A stretch of DNA of 64,000 nt from Bacteroides sp. (GCA_022648295.1 JALCME010000020.1:38492-102491), one strand, 5' to 3'. Positions 26,581 to 36,642 are shown, counted from the stretch's first letter. Made by a program: numbers and translations. The notes: generated by a model not told the origin, from the letters alone.

Positions 26581-28719
26581 TTAGAAGAACAAGTAACGTG
26601 TATCTTCCACATCAGCCTTTAAATACAAATCATTAAGGAATTGACCTGCCATGCGGGCATGCATGTTTTGCAAAGTAGCTTCTTCAGTTTTCGGATTATA
26701 AGTTTCATTCAATTTCTCTTTGGCATAAGGTTCCAGCACAAATACTCCAGCATTACCTTTAATAGGCATACTCAATTTATTTAATTCCGATACCGAAGCA
26801 TAAGCTCCAACTAAAGGCTCACTGCTATGCAAAACCGAAACATATGCAGGGGCTCCAAAAGTAACATATTTCACAGAATCACTGACTGCATTTGTCAAAG
26901 CCTTATATTGAGCCAAGGTAGTTGCACCAGATGCTTTCATTTCAGCCATAATCTTTTCAGCCTTTTTATCCTTTAGAATTTCAGCCTTTAACTGATCTTT
27001 TACTAGAGCTAATGAACGATATCCCTTAGGAATAATACCAGAAACACCCACAACTAGCATATGGTCACTCTCACCACACTCATACAATCCAGAAACATCG
27101 CCAGCTTTTGCACCAAAAGCCCATTTCAGAGCATCTTTTGTACCCTTAATACCCCCTATACCATGTTCAGAACTATATAAATCATTTCTTACTAGTAGTT
27201 TATAACCTGCATCTTCTGCATTAGCCACCATTTTATCCAATGTAGGATTTGCCGCAATGAACTGACTAAATTCATTATACGCTTTGCTATATGTTTCCTT
27301 GCTAAACTCTACTGTACGCTTAATAACAGCAACTTTATACTTATCTTTGACAGCCTTTCTATCTATAACTTGCAATATAACATTAGCTTGCCCCAAGGCT
27401 AAATTTGTCAGCTCATTTTGCCCAAGTGTAGTCACAGCTTTTACATACTTCAAATTATCTCCATCTAATTGTGCTCCTTCATAGTTAGCTGATGAAATCC
27501 ACGAAGACTGACCCGTTTGACCATATTTCTTAGCTACGTCCTCAAAGTTAGCTCCCTCCTTAATAGCATTAAATATACTATCAGTTACTACTTTTCTTTT
27601 AGCAGCATCCGCTATAGAAACCTGAATTTGGCGGTATTCAACAGAGTCAGGCATAGAAGCAATAGCCAGTTTCTTAAAAGAATTAATAGTATTATCAGCA
27701 GCATTATAATAAGGCCCATACACAGCTCCCACAGCTACAGAGTCCAACCGTCCAGCTACATCTGTAGGTAAAGACTTGGCAGCATAGAACAAATCAACAT
27801 ATGGTACTTCTGACCCAGTGGAACGGATAAATGTAGTATAATCTTCAGGAGTATTACCTAACTGCTCTGTATACTCCACAACATCCTTTTGTATAGCAGC
27901 TTTATCCGCTGGGCTAGCTTTTACCTGCACATCTATATACTTAATATTCCGGCTCTCAACAGTTTGCTTAAATTGCTCCTTCTTCTTATCGTAAGCAGCT
28001 TGCAACTCAGAGTCTTTTATTGTAATCGTAGAATCCAAAATAGAAGAATACGGAACCGCTGCCAACAATAAGTCATATTGGTTAACTCTTGATTCAAAAG
28101 AGTTTTGGGCTTCTATAGGATTAGAAAATAGCGACTTCGTAATCAATGCCTGATACTTTTCAGCTAAAAGTGTTTGCACCAGAGTCTTTTCCATAAAAGA
28201 CCAGAACTTATACATTGATTCATAATATTCAACATATTGAGAAGGCATTTGAGCTTTATTCATTTTAGAATAGTCCACTAAAAACTTTTTCAGCATATCC
28301 TTATCAAAAGCTCCGGTTTGGGGATTACGAAACGGAGTCCGTTGCAACAAAGGATGAACGCCTTCATCAATCACAGCTTGAATTTCAGCCTTAGTTACAG
28401 TTAGCCCCAATTTTTCAGCTTCGGTCTCAATCAACTTATTGTTGACATAAGTCCTCCATACTTCATCCTTTATTTGGTTAGTCTGTTCATCTGTAAGCGC
28501 ACTTAAACCACTGGAGAATTTCACCACCTCCGTATATTCTTCAATCATACTTTGATATTCTTTCGCAGAAAGTGTCTCTCCATCTATTTCTCCTACATTT
28601 TGCGATTGATGTGGTTGAAGTACTTTCCATGCATCTCCTGCAATAAAAGCAAACAATGCCAAACCAATAACAATAACCAATAAAGGCCCTTTAGACCGAA
28701 TGCTCTGTAATGTTGCCAT
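26581..28719 (-). CDS. PpiD/SurA-type periplasmic peptidyl-prolyl isomerase
   Basis: A 712-residue membrane-anchored foldase. One N-terminal helix (about 12-30, GPLLVIVIGLALFAFIAGDAW) anchors it in the inner membrane. A SurA-N-like chaperone region follows (LSAKEYQSMIEEYTEVVKF through about 230), then a parvulin-like rotamase region around 340-450 (YRQIQVSIADAAKRKVVTDSIFNAIKEGANFEDVAKKYGQTG). The family helps outer-membrane proteins fold after Sec export. It is the last of a minus-strand group including lptC and an outer-membrane barrel protein, which suits an envelope role. Confidence 0.88.
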   Translation of the reverse strand: MATLQSIRSKGPLLVIVIGLALFAFIAGDAWKVLQPHQSQNVGEIDGETLSAKEYQSMIEEYTEVVKFSSGLSALTDEQTNQIKDEVWRTYVNNKLIETEAEKLGLTVTKAEIQAVIDEGVHPLLQRTPFRNPQTGAFDKDMLKKFLVDYSKMNKAQMPSQYVEYYESMYKFWSFMEKTLVQTLLAEKYQALITKSLFSNPIEAQNSFESRVNQYDLLLAAVPYSSILDSTITIKDSELQAAYDKKKEQFKQTVESRNIKYIDVQVKASPADKAAIQKDVVEYTEQLGNTPEDYTTFIRSTGSEVPYVDLFYAAKSLPTDVAGRLDSVAVGAVYGPYYNAADNTINSFKKLAIASMPDSVEYRQIQVSIADAAKRKVVTDSIFNAIKEGANFEDVAKKYGQTGQSSWISSANYEGAQLDGDNLKYVKAVTTLGQNELTNLALGQANVILQVIDRKAVKDKYKVAVIKRTVEFSKETYSKAYNEFSQFIAANPTLDKMVANAEDAGYKLLVRNDLYSSEHGIGGIKGTKDALKWAFGAKAGDVSGLYECGESDHMLVVGVSGIIPKGYRSLALVKDQLKAEILKDKKAEKIMAEMKASGATTLAQYKALTNAVSDSVKYVTFGAPAYVSVLHSSEPLVGAYASVSELNKLSMPIKGNAGVFVLEPYAKEKLNETYNPKTEEATLQNMHARMAGQFLNDLYLKADVEDTRYLFF

Positions 28720-28847
28720 TTTAATTAATATAATTTATTTTTCTATTATTATTTTCACCTCTATTATAATACGTTTTAGCGCACGAAGATACAAAAAAAT
28801 GCAAATACGTATTGATTTATCTTCAAAAAAATAAGCTATGCCAAGAA

Positions 28848-30104
28848 CTATTCCAGAACTTTAAGGCGCACTAAGTCTATTTTTGTAGTTGTCATCTTAA
28901 TAATTTTGAATTGAAAATGATCAATAGTCACTAATTCATGCAATTTAGGAAAACTTTGATATTGATTTAAAATCAGACCTCCAACTGTTAAATAATCATC
29001 CGATTCAGGCAATTCAATATTTAAGGTCTCATTGACTTTCTCTATTTCCAAACGAGCAGAAAGTATATATTCATGCTCACCGATCTGTTTACAGATATAA
29101 GAAGAATTATCATGCTCATCTTCGATTTCTCCAAAAATTTCTTCCACTAAGTCTTCCAACGAAACAATACCTGCCGTACCCCCAAATTCATCAACGACTA
29201 CAGCGATTGTTTTTTTCTGTTGCATAAAAAGTTTCATCAATTTATGAGCAGACATTGTTTCCGGAACAATAGGTACTTCCTTTACATTCTTATGCCAATC
29301 CTTAGGGTTACGAAACATTTCAGAGGAGTGAATATAACCCACTACATCATCTATATTTCCATCATACACAATAATCTTAGAAATTCCAGATTCTACAAAA
29401 AGATTTTTAAGATTTTCTAAAGAGGTCGTCAAACTAACAGCTACAATCTCTGTTCGAGGAACAATACAATCTCGTATCCGAATATTAGAAAAATCAAGCG
29501 CATTTTGAAATATCTTCACTTCTGTATCTAATTCTTCTTCATCAGATGCATTATTAATACTAGACTGGACAAAATAATCCAAATCCACTTTCCCAAAAGC
29601 TTTTGCAGAAACCTCTTTATTAACTTTCATTCCAAATAAACGCAAGAATATAGAAGCTAGTCCTGAAGCAAACTTCGATATAGGATACAATATTACATAG
29701 CAAATAGACAGAGGAAAAACAAAAATCCGTAATGTAACGTTCGGGTTAATCTTAAATAAGGTTTTAGGAAGAAATTCTCCTGTCACAAGAATTATAAGCG
29801 TTGATATGATTGTTTCTACTGAAACACGTAAAAAGCTGTTAGAAATTGTCCCAAGAAATAAGTGCGTATCAATAATCCTCGCCATCAATATACCATAAAT
29901 AACTAATGCAACATTATTTCCGACTAACATAGTGGAAATAAAATTATTAGAATTACGAAAGAAATAAGAAAAGATACGGGAACTCATTCCCGCTTTTCTA
30001 TCCAGCTCAAAACGTAGTTTATCCACTGAAACAAAGGCTATTTCCATTCCTGAAAAAAAAGCGGAAAAAGCCATAGTTATTAATAAATAAATATATATAT
30101 CCAT
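28848..30104 (-). CDS. CNNM/CorC-HlyC (GldE-type) transmembrane CBS protein
   Basis: A 418-residue protein with an N-terminal DUF21/CNNM membrane domain of about four helices (1-150), two CBS domains (about 200-320; IVPRTEIVAVSLTTSLENLKNLF and VVVDEFGGTAGIVSLEDLVEEIFGEIEDEHD) and a C-terminal CorC/HlyC domain (YLTVGGLILNQYQSFP). The family is linked to Mg2+ or other divalent ion transport; Bacteroidota members are often called GldE by homology to a gliding protein. There is no evidence for gliding here. It follows lptC by 4 bp. Confidence 0.85.
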   Translation of the reverse strand: MDIYIYLLITMAFSAFFSGMEIAFVSVDKLRFELDRKAGMSSRIFSYFFRNSNNFISTMLVGNNVALVIYGILMARIIDTHLFLGTISNSFLRVSVETIISTLIILVTGEFLPKTLFKINPNVTLRIFVFPLSICYVILYPISKFASGLASIFLRLFGMKVNKEVSAKAFGKVDLDYFVQSSINNASDEEELDTEVKIFQNALDFSNIRIRDCIVPRTEIVAVSLTTSLENLKNLFVESGISKIIVYDGNIDDVVGYIHSSEMFRNPKDWHKNVKEVPIVPETMSAHKLMKLFMQQKKTIAVVVDEFGGTAGIVSLEDLVEEIFGEIEDEHDNSSYICKQIGEHEYILSARLEIEKVNETLNIELPESDDYLTVGGLILNQYQSFPKLHELVTIDHFQFKIIKMTTTKIDLVRLKVLE

Positions 30105-30108
30105 ATTA

Positions 30109-30693
30109 TCAATTAATACTATCCGTTTTTAAGCTATCAGAAAGAGAGGTATTGTCTACATAAAAAATTCCTTCAGGTTTTTGGATCGTGTACGCACTCA
30201 TTTGCTGATTAGATTCAAATCCGCGTCCCGTAATAATTTTATCGGGCTGCACAATTCGGATAAATCGATCAGAATATATTTGTCCCTTGTTCTGATCCCA
30301 ATACAACAACTCGGTATTAAACTTTTCTCCTTTTAGATTTTGAATAGCTACGTGCCCAGACAATTTCCACAAGCGTGCTTTATCATAATAATAAGCAGTA
30401 TCAGCTTTAATACTAGCTTCTACATGAAACAATGAATCAAATTTTTCTAGATAAATACCTTTTTCAAAGGCCCAATAAGATGGAGACTTACGATCATAAA
30501 CAAGCCACTCCTCCGTCTTAATACGATAGCGAATAATGCCAGAATCAGAGATCAATGTTGTCACGCCTCGTGTATCCAATATTGGCAAAGAATCACGATT
30601 TGTGATTGCTCCTCCCAGCTCTTTATGGCGTCCAGAACAAGCAGGAAACAAAAGAAACATAACCATTGCCCCACAGACAATGGTTATGTTCAT
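30109..30693 (-). CDS. lptC: LPS export system protein LptC
   Basis: About 194 residues with a lipoprotein-like signal (LLFPACSG) and the LptC beta-jellyroll pattern (SDSGIIRYRIKTEEWLVYDRKSPSYWAFEKGIYLEKFD; ADTAYYYDKARLWKLSGHVAIQNLKGEKF). LptC passes LPS from the inner-membrane LptBFG complex to LptA. I prefer the ATG at 30693 because it gives a compact signal; the frame extends to 30735. It lies between the TPR gene and the CNNM gene. Confidence 0.82.
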   Translation of the reverse strand: MNITIVCGAMVMFLLFPACSGRHKELGGAITNRDSLPILDTRGVTTLISDSGIIRYRIKTEEWLVYDRKSPSYWAFEKGIYLEKFDSLFHVEASIKADTAYYYDKARLWKLSGHVAIQNLKGEKFNTELLYWDQNKGQIYSDRFIRIVQPDKIITGRGFESNQQMSAYTIQKPEGIFYVDNTSLSDSLKTDSIN

Positions 30694-30749
30694 ATTTATA
30701 TTATGGAGAATATTACTTCGTCCCAGCAACAGCATATATCACCAAGTCT

Positions 30750-32072
30750 TTACCTAATTGTTGTAGTTTCACCAATCCAACCTCCAACAGTTATACGATC
30801 TCCTGCTTTATAACCTAACATAAACAAATCTTCTGCTTTTGGGGTATGACGTGCATAAGTTGCAATCAATTCATTCGCTTTATCTGCAACACTTGGATCA
30901 ACAGATTTTGCGCGTTGTAGCTTATCAATTACCACAAAATAGGTACATTTGTTAAGTGCCGGTTCATCACTCCAATTAGGACTGGTCGCATAAAGTTGGG
31001 CTAACAAAATATAAGGATCACCATAATTTGCCTTAAAACTAATAGCTTTCTGAGCATATGTTCTGGCCTGTGATAGTTTCTTAGCACTATATAAAGCAAC
31101 AGCAGTAGCATAAGCTCTTTCTGCTTTCTTATCCTGATCTGTTTCCAAATTCAAAGACTGATCGAAATATTTCACAGCAGCATCATAATCACCTTTCTTA
31201 TACGCCATATATCCACATCCTGCAGCAGCATCGGCTGTTGGATTTATCTTATACATATAGTATGACGCTTTAAAATAAGCATCACTCTCAGTACAATTCA
31301 TCATCTTCATAATAGATATTGTCTTCTTTAAGAAAGTAGAATCACTTTTATTTGTTTCCACCTTAGGACCATAAATATTCTGCAAAGATTCACAATCAGC
31401 AGTACCACTATTAATAAACATTGCAACTATATTTTCTTTAATTTGCTTTAAAGTAGCTTGTTTCTTTGCATCCGTCTCAGCGGAAATAGCCGCATCAGCA
31501 TATTCCGATGCTGTTAGATAATCCTGTATGAATTGTTCTTTATGATTTGGATCTATCTTTAACTTATTTAACGACATATCCACAAAATAGTGCAAAACAG
31601 GGCCTTTAGAATTTTCTTTTTCTGCGTCTACAGATCCTTTTAACCATTCATACGCCTGATTCACATCAATATTCGGAGCAAAAGCAATATAACTAATAGC
31701 CTTGCTTCCTAATACATCACCGGCAGTAGGAGTATCTTTCAATCTGTCCATGAAGTCAGGAGTGTACTTAATTCTTAAATCATAGACCTCCATTAATTCA
31801 TTAAAATACTTTTTATAATCGGCAGAATTATGGTCCTTGATACCTTCCAAGAAGCCGTTCAATATCTTAATACCATCAAGAAAAGTATAATATTTCAATG
31901 TCGGACATGTCTGAAGTACGGCCTTCCATGGTAAATAAGCATCTTTAAAATTTCCAGCTTTTACTGCTTCATGAGAGATACTACTGTTCTTATTACAATC
32001 TTCATTTTGTGCGAAAGTGCTAGTTGCTCCCACTGAAAGAAACAAAACAGCCACAAGCATTTTAATCTTCAT
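30750..32072 (-). CDS. Exported TPR protein
   Basis: About 440 residues with a signal peptide ending near TSTFAQ. The mature protein is made of TPR repeats, clearest at ADAAAGCGYMAYKKGDYDAAVKYFDQSLNLE and AERAYATAVALYSAKKLSQARTYAQKAISFK. It ends in LGYKAGDRITVGGWIGETTTIR. Probably periplasmic, a scaffold for other envelope proteins. The frame can be extended to a TTG at 32081, but the ATG at 32072 is used. It follows the barrel gene by about 55 bp. Confidence 0.75.
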   Translation of the reverse strand: MKIKMLVAVLFLSVGATSTFAQNEDCNKNSSISHEAVKAGNFKDAYLPWKAVLQTCPTLKYYTFLDGIKILNGFLEGIKDHNSADYKKYFNELMEVYDLRIKYTPDFMDRLKDTPTAGDVLGSKAISYIAFAPNIDVNQAYEWLKGSVDAEKENSKGPVLHYFVDMSLNKLKIDPNHKEQFIQDYLTASEYADAAISAETDAKKQATLKQIKENIVAMFINSGTADCESLQNIYGPKVETNKSDSTFLKKTISIMKMMNCTESDAYFKASYYMYKINPTADAAAGCGYMAYKKGDYDAAVKYFDQSLNLETDQDKKAERAYATAVALYSAKKLSQARTYAQKAISFKANYGDPYILLAQLYATSPNWSDEPALNKCTYFVVIDKLQRAKSVDPSVADKANELIATYARHTPKAEDLFMLGYKAGDRITVGGWIGETTTIR

Positions 32073-32126
32073 TGTACTCAAATTTTAGTGTGTGTATTTT
32101 ACTACTGTTATTTATTATATATACTA

Positions 32127-33392
32127 CTAATTAACCTTCCGCTTAAAGAACCAACGCTCATTAAACGTTACTCCTACGCAAATGCGCAGAGTATTCTCAT
32201 TCAGAAAACGGCTTTCCGTACCTTGAGTTCTCACATATTGTGCAGACAAACTTAATAGAGAACGACTTCTAGGAAGAGGCAATCCAAATCCCACTGTTAT
32301 ACCGTATTCATTCGCTGCACGGACTCCATTTATTTTATAATAAGGCTTCGAATAATAGGCTCCCAAACGATACCGAATAAGTGAAAGATAATTCTTAGAC
32401 ATTTCATTTGGAAGATATTCCGCTCCTATAGCAATCTTGCTACGATCACAAAATGCATTATTTTCATTCATATAAGTCACATTACTCCATTTCTGAAGCA
32501 TCACATCAAGTCCAACCGTTAAACGATTATCATATACATAAGTTACTCCAGCACCCAAAGAAAGGGGTATGCCAAAGGTCGCAACCGTATCCCTATATGA
32601 GGTAGTAGCACCTGTAGTCGTATTACCAAGCTGTGTCTGTATATTAGAGTCATTTTTCAAATTATGTCCCGGAGAGAAAACAACTCCCAGTGTGCCAACA
32701 TGCTTCTTACCAAACTGATGTGTATATTGTGCCCCAAAATCTATTTTATAACTTTTAATAGAAGCACTAGTAACTTCAGTCCATGGATATTTAGATGAAT
32801 CATAGGGGAACTGTGAAGTTCGTGTCCTCGTTATATCACCCCAAAGGTATGAAAAATTAGCACCTATGGAAAAGTTTTTAGAAATTTTAAAACCTGCTCC
32901 CCAATACAATTGATGTAGTCCACCAGTTCCCGAATATGTCACCGTACTAGAACTAGCCAAATTATCTTTATTTTCTTGATAATCAGTAATATTATATCCG
33001 ACATTAGAGTATGGTAACAAACCCAAACTCATTGCACACCACTTTCCAAGACGAAACTGCATTGCAATATAATCAAAACTTGAATTTTTGGCATTCAACT
33101 TAATAGTGCCATCACTAAAATTAGTATTCTGCAAAGATACTCCTCCATCAAAAATAAAGGTTAACGAATCTAATGCTGTATAAGACGCCGGATTCACAAA
33201 GTTAGTTTGATGCTTGTCACGTAATCCATAAGCGATTCCTCCCATAGCCTTGCTATTACCAGATCCTTGATCCATTAATTGTCCGTATCCATACCGTGTA
33301 TAAGGCGAATTTGTATTATTTTGGGCATCTAACGCCCCGGACAATATCGAAAGCAAAAGCACCAAAAGTGTTTGTTTATATCCTCTCATCAT
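32127..33392 (-). CDS. Outer-membrane beta-barrel protein
   Basis: A 421-residue protein with a signal peptide (ILSGALDAQ) and long alternating amphipathic strands. NSPYTRYGYGQLMDQGSGNSKAMGGIAYGLRD near the start resembles the N-terminus of FadL-like or PorP-like Bacteroidota barrel proteins. The C-terminus ENTLRICVGVTFNERWFFKRKVN has the aromatic strand of a barrel. Function is unknown. It is the first gene of the run with lptC and the PpiD-type foldase. Confidence 0.72.
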   Translation of the reverse strand: MMRGYKQTLLVLLLSILSGALDAQNNTNSPYTRYGYGQLMDQGSGNSKAMGGIAYGLRDKHQTNFVNPASYTALDSLTFIFDGGVSLQNTNFSDGTIKLNAKNSSFDYIAMQFRLGKWCAMSLGLLPYSNVGYNITDYQENKDNLASSSTVTYSGTGGLHQLYWGAGFKISKNFSIGANFSYLWGDITRTRTSQFPYDSSKYPWTEVTSASIKSYKIDFGAQYTHQFGKKHVGTLGVVFSPGHNLKNDSNIQTQLGNTTTGATTSYRDTVATFGIPLSLGAGVTYVYDNRLTVGLDVMLQKWSNVTYMNENNAFCDRSKIAIGAEYLPNEMSKNYLSLIRYRLGAYYSKPYYKINGVRAANEYGITVGFGLPLPRSRSLLSLSAQYVRTQGTESRFLNENTLRICVGVTFNERWFFKRKVN

Positions 33393-33701
33393 TATAGCTT
33401 AAATTCTATTAAGATCCTGCCGACACTAAAAATTTGTTTGCAAAGATGACACTTTTTAAGTTTGTATCAAAAGAAAAAGCCGTGCCGCCCGTTAAAAAAA
33501 CCAAAAGTTCAGTATATTTATAATTCATATCCACATCGTAACTCTAGTATATGAAGATTAAGAACGCAACTCAGATATACAATTACATATATCAAAACAA
33601 AAATCATATTACTTAATAACCGCAATAAATTATGTATTCAGTAAAAGGCACATAATCTTTAAATTCAAGATCAATGGTATATAAAGGAATTAAAAAAAGC
33701 A
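33393..33701. other. Divergent intergenic region
   Basis: This AT-rich, roughly 310-bp stretch separates the minus-strand barrel gene from the plus-strand DUF4105 gene. It contains CATCTTTG on the minus strand near 33440, a weak -7 match for the barrel operon. No RNA gene or repeat was recognised. Confidence 0.5.
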
Positions 33702-33709
33702 GTACCTTT
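33702..33709 (+). promoter_or_regulatory. -7 element directly before the DUF4105 gene
   Basis: TACCTTTG lies only 6 bp before the ATG at 33716. Transcription would start at or very near the start codon, so the message may be leaderless. It also argues against the upstream ATG at 33674. Confidence 0.55.
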
Positions 33710-33715
33710 GTGCGC

Positions 33716-34930
33716 ATGAAACAGAAAGCTTCCAGGATTATATATTTTCTTCTAATAACTTTTTTCAGCTTCTTGTCTATTTCTAGCCAAGCTAAGGAGA
33801 AAAGGCCAATTTCTGATTCTATCCGCTTCAGTTTACTAACTTGTGCTCCTGGTGAAGAAATATACTCACTATTTGGACATACTGCCATTCGTTATGAAAA
33901 CTTTACAAGAGGCATTGATGTTGTATTCAACTATGGAATGTTTAGTTTTAATACTCCTAATTTCATTCTTCGCTTTGCCTTAGGAAAAACGGATTATCAA
34001 TTAGGTGTAAATAGCTACGAACAATTTGTATTTGAATATAAATACCTGGAACGGGATGTATGGCAACAGACATTAAACCTTCTTCCTGAAGAAAAAGAGC
34101 ATCTTGTACGATCACTAGAAGAGAACTATCTCCCAGAGAACAGGACATACCGTTATAATTTCTTTTATGATAATTGCGCTACTCGCCCACGAGACCAAAT
34201 AGAAAAAGCAGTAAACGGCAAATTACAATACGCCGATGATATGCTTAACAATAATACAGGAAAAAGTTTCCGAGATATTATCCACCAATATACTAAAGGA
34301 CATGATTGGGCAAAATTTGGTATGGACTTATGCCTCGGAAGTAAAGCGGACAAGCCTATTAACCGAAGGCTAATGATGTTTGCTCCGTTTTATGTGAAAG
34401 ATTTTTTTCAAAGTGCAAAGATAGTAGACAGGCAAGAAAGATACTTAGTTCTGAAAACAACTAAAATTGTTGAGGTAAATAATGCAAAAGAAGAGAAACA
34501 TACGAGCTGCATAACTCCTATGCAAGCATCACTATCTCTCTTTTTTTTTATAACTCTAATTACTCTGATTGGAATCTATAAAAAGAGAACACTGTGGGGA
34601 GTGGATTTAATTTTATTCGCAAGCGCAGGATTAGCAGGAAGCATTCTATCTTTTCTCGCCTTATTTTCTCAACATCCGGCCGTTAGCCCCAACTACTTAC
34701 TCTTTATTTTTCATCCTTTTCATCTTTTGTTTCTTCCATGGATTATAAAAAGAGTAAAGAATAGACAGAAATGTCTATATATGATGCTTAATCTTCTAGT
34801 TTTAACACTCTTTATATTGTTTTGGGCTGTAATACCGCAAAGATTTAACTTAGCGATATTACCTTTGGCACTTTGTTTGTGGATTCGTTCTATGAATAAT
34901 TTATTTATCACTTTCAAAAAGCATAAATGA
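33716..34930 (+). CDS. DUF4105 (Lnb N-terminal-like) membrane protein
   Basis: About 404 residues. A signal or anchor helix is followed by a periplasmic DUF4105 domain with LLTCAPGEEIYSLFGHTAIRYEN and YRYNFFYDNCATRPRDQIEKAV. The Cys and His positions resemble the papain/NlpC-like fold proposed for this domain, so a peptidase or acyltransferase role is possible. From about 275 on there are four or five membrane helices. It overlaps the next gene by 4 bp (ATGA), so the two are translationally coupled. Substrate unknown. Confidence 0.75.
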   Translation: MKQKASRIIYFLLITFFSFLSISSQAKEKRPISDSIRFSLLTCAPGEEIYSLFGHTAIRYENFTRGIDVVFNYGMFSFNTPNFILRFALGKTDYQLGVNSYEQFVFEYKYLERDVWQQTLNLLPEEKEHLVRSLEENYLPENRTYRYNFFYDNCATRPRDQIEKAVNGKLQYADDMLNNNTGKSFRDIIHQYTKGHDWAKFGMDLCLGSKADKPINRRLMMFAPFYVKDFFQSAKIVDRQERYLVLKTTKIVEVNNAKEEKHTSCITPMQASLSLFFFITLITLIGIYKKRTLWGVDLILFASAGLAGSILSFLALFSQHPAVSPNYLLFIFHPFHLLFLPWIIKRVKNRQKCLYMMLNLLVLTLFILFWAVIPQRFNLAILPLALCLWIRSMNNLFITFKKHK

Positions 34931-36495
34931 AAAAAGGACTGATTACTTCCATATTAGCACTAACCTTTACGGGATTACAGGCACAATCTGTTACGACCGC
35001 ACCCAAATTAGTCGTATCTCTAACGATTGACCAGCTCCGTACAGACTATATGGAAGCTTTTTCATCCTTATATGGAGAAAAAGGATTCAAGCGGTTAATG
35101 CGGGAGGGGAAAGTTTTTACTCAAGTTGAATTTCCATTTACTAATATCGACCGCGCTTCTGCAATCGCCACCATTTATAGTGGTACTACTCCTTCCATGA
35201 ATGGAATCATTGCACAAGATTGGCTAGACAGGTCAACACTCCGTCCAACAAGTTGTGTCGATGACCCAGCTTTTATGGGGAACTATACGGATGACAGTTC
35301 TTCTCCGGCACAGCTTCTTGTTTCAACCATTAGTGATGAATTAAAAATAGGAACCAGAAATAAAGGATTAGTTTATTCTATCGCCCCATCACGCGATGCT
35401 GCAATATTAGCAGCCGGGCATACCGCTAACTGTGCCTTCTGGCTGAATGAAAACACAGGAAAATGGTGTAGCACTACATACTATAGCGAATTTCCATGGT
35501 GGGCAAGCCAATACAATGATCAAAAGTCCCCGGATTATCGTATCAAAGAAATGGTATGGACTCCCACTTTGCCCATGACAAGCTACACTTTCCTACCGGA
35601 ATGGAGAGATCAACCTTTTAAATATAAATTCGAAAGTGAACGTCAAAACAAATATCGCCGTTTAATAGCTAGTCCATACATTAATGATGAAGTAAACTTA
35701 CTAACAGAAGAACTTCTAGAAAAAAGTACTATTGGCAAAGATAATGTACCAGACTTATTGGCTCTCACATATTATGCAGGAAACTACAACCACAAAAGTA
35801 TTCAGGAATGTGCAATGGAAATGGAAGATACCTATGTACGTCTTGATCGTAGTTTAACCTCTTTACTTGACCTTATAGACCGTAAAATAGGGTTGCGCAA
35901 TGTCCTTTTCTGTATTACTTCAACAGGGTATAGTGATCCGGAGGCTCCAGATCATGGTTTGTATCGTATACCAGGTGGAGAATTCCATTTGAATAGATGT
36001 GCAACGCTATTGAATATGTATTTAATGGCAACCTACGGAACCGGAAAATACGTGGAAGCCTATCATAACCAACAAATTTACTTAAACCATAAACTCATAG
36101 AGAGCAAGCAATTAAACTTAGCTGAAATCCAAGACAAATCGGCCGACTTTTTAATACAATTTAGCGGGGTAAATGAGGCTTATTCTGCACATCGTTTATT
36201 ACTAGGTGCTTGGTCACCACAAGCAGAACGCATTCGTAATGCTTTTCATCGAAAGCACTCCGGTGATTTATTAATTGATGTATTACCAGGATGGACCATA
36301 GTTGAAGAAAACACAGCAAGCCAGCGCGTTGTAAGGGAGGCTACTCCACCAACACCTCTTATGTTATTAGGAGGAAACTTCAAGGCAGAAGTTATTAAAA
36401 CTCCTGTTAATGCCACTCGTATTGCTCCAACACTTACCAACATTATGCGCATTCGTGCACCCAATGCATGTATGGCATCTCCACTAAACTTTTAG
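34927..36495 (+). CDS. Alkaline phosphatase superfamily protein, probably catalytically degenerate
   Basis: A 522-residue exported protein with a signal peptide ending near LQAQ. It resembles PafA-type phosphatases overall: LVVSLTIDQLRTDYM, YSGTTPSMNGIIAQDW and MEMEDTYVRLDRSL are clear family landmarks. By eye, however, the nucleophile segment near 75 reads NIDRASAIATIYSG without the expected Thr; the D-x-x-x-H motif near 286 reads GNYNH; the ADHG motif near 330 reads STGYSDPE; and the last His motif near 457 reads EENTASQ. Most metal ligands seem lost, so I call it a likely pseudoenzyme. It is coupled to the DUF4105 gene and lies just before secA. Confidence 0.72.
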   Translation: MKKGLITSILALTFTGLQAQSVTTAPKLVVSLTIDQLRTDYMEAFSSLYGEKGFKRLMREGKVFTQVEFPFTNIDRASAIATIYSGTTPSMNGIIAQDWLDRSTLRPTSCVDDPAFMGNYTDDSSSPAQLLVSTISDELKIGTRNKGLVYSIAPSRDAAILAAGHTANCAFWLNENTGKWCSTTYYSEFPWWASQYNDQKSPDYRIKEMVWTPTLPMTSYTFLPEWRDQPFKYKFESERQNKYRRLIASPYINDEVNLLTEELLEKSTIGKDNVPDLLALTYYAGNYNHKSIQECAMEMEDTYVRLDRSLTSLLDLIDRKIGLRNVLFCITSTGYSDPEAPDHGLYRIPGGEFHLNRCATLLNMYLMATYGTGKYVEAYHNQQIYLNHKLIESKQLNLAEIQDKSADFLIQFSGVNEAYSAHRLLLGAWSPQAERIRNAFHRKHSGDLLIDVLPGWTIVEENTASQRVVREATPPTPLMLLGGNFKAEVIKTPVNATRIAPTLTNIMRIRAPNACMASPLNF

Positions 36496-36567
36496 TAAAT
36501 AGGCATTTATACTAAAGCTTAAATTAAAAAACAATTTGTAGACTACTGATAAACCAGCATTTTAATG

Positions 36568-36575
36568 TAACTTTG
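36568..36575 (+). promoter_or_regulatory. -7 element of secA
   Basis: TAACTTTG matches TAnnTTTG and lies about 67 bp upstream of the secA start. secA can therefore be transcribed independently of the upstream gene pair. Confidence 0.6.
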
Positions 36576-36642
36576 TATCTATTATCAGGCAGGAATACAT
36601 TTATTAATTAAAACAAGTGATAACTATAAAAACATAAATAAA

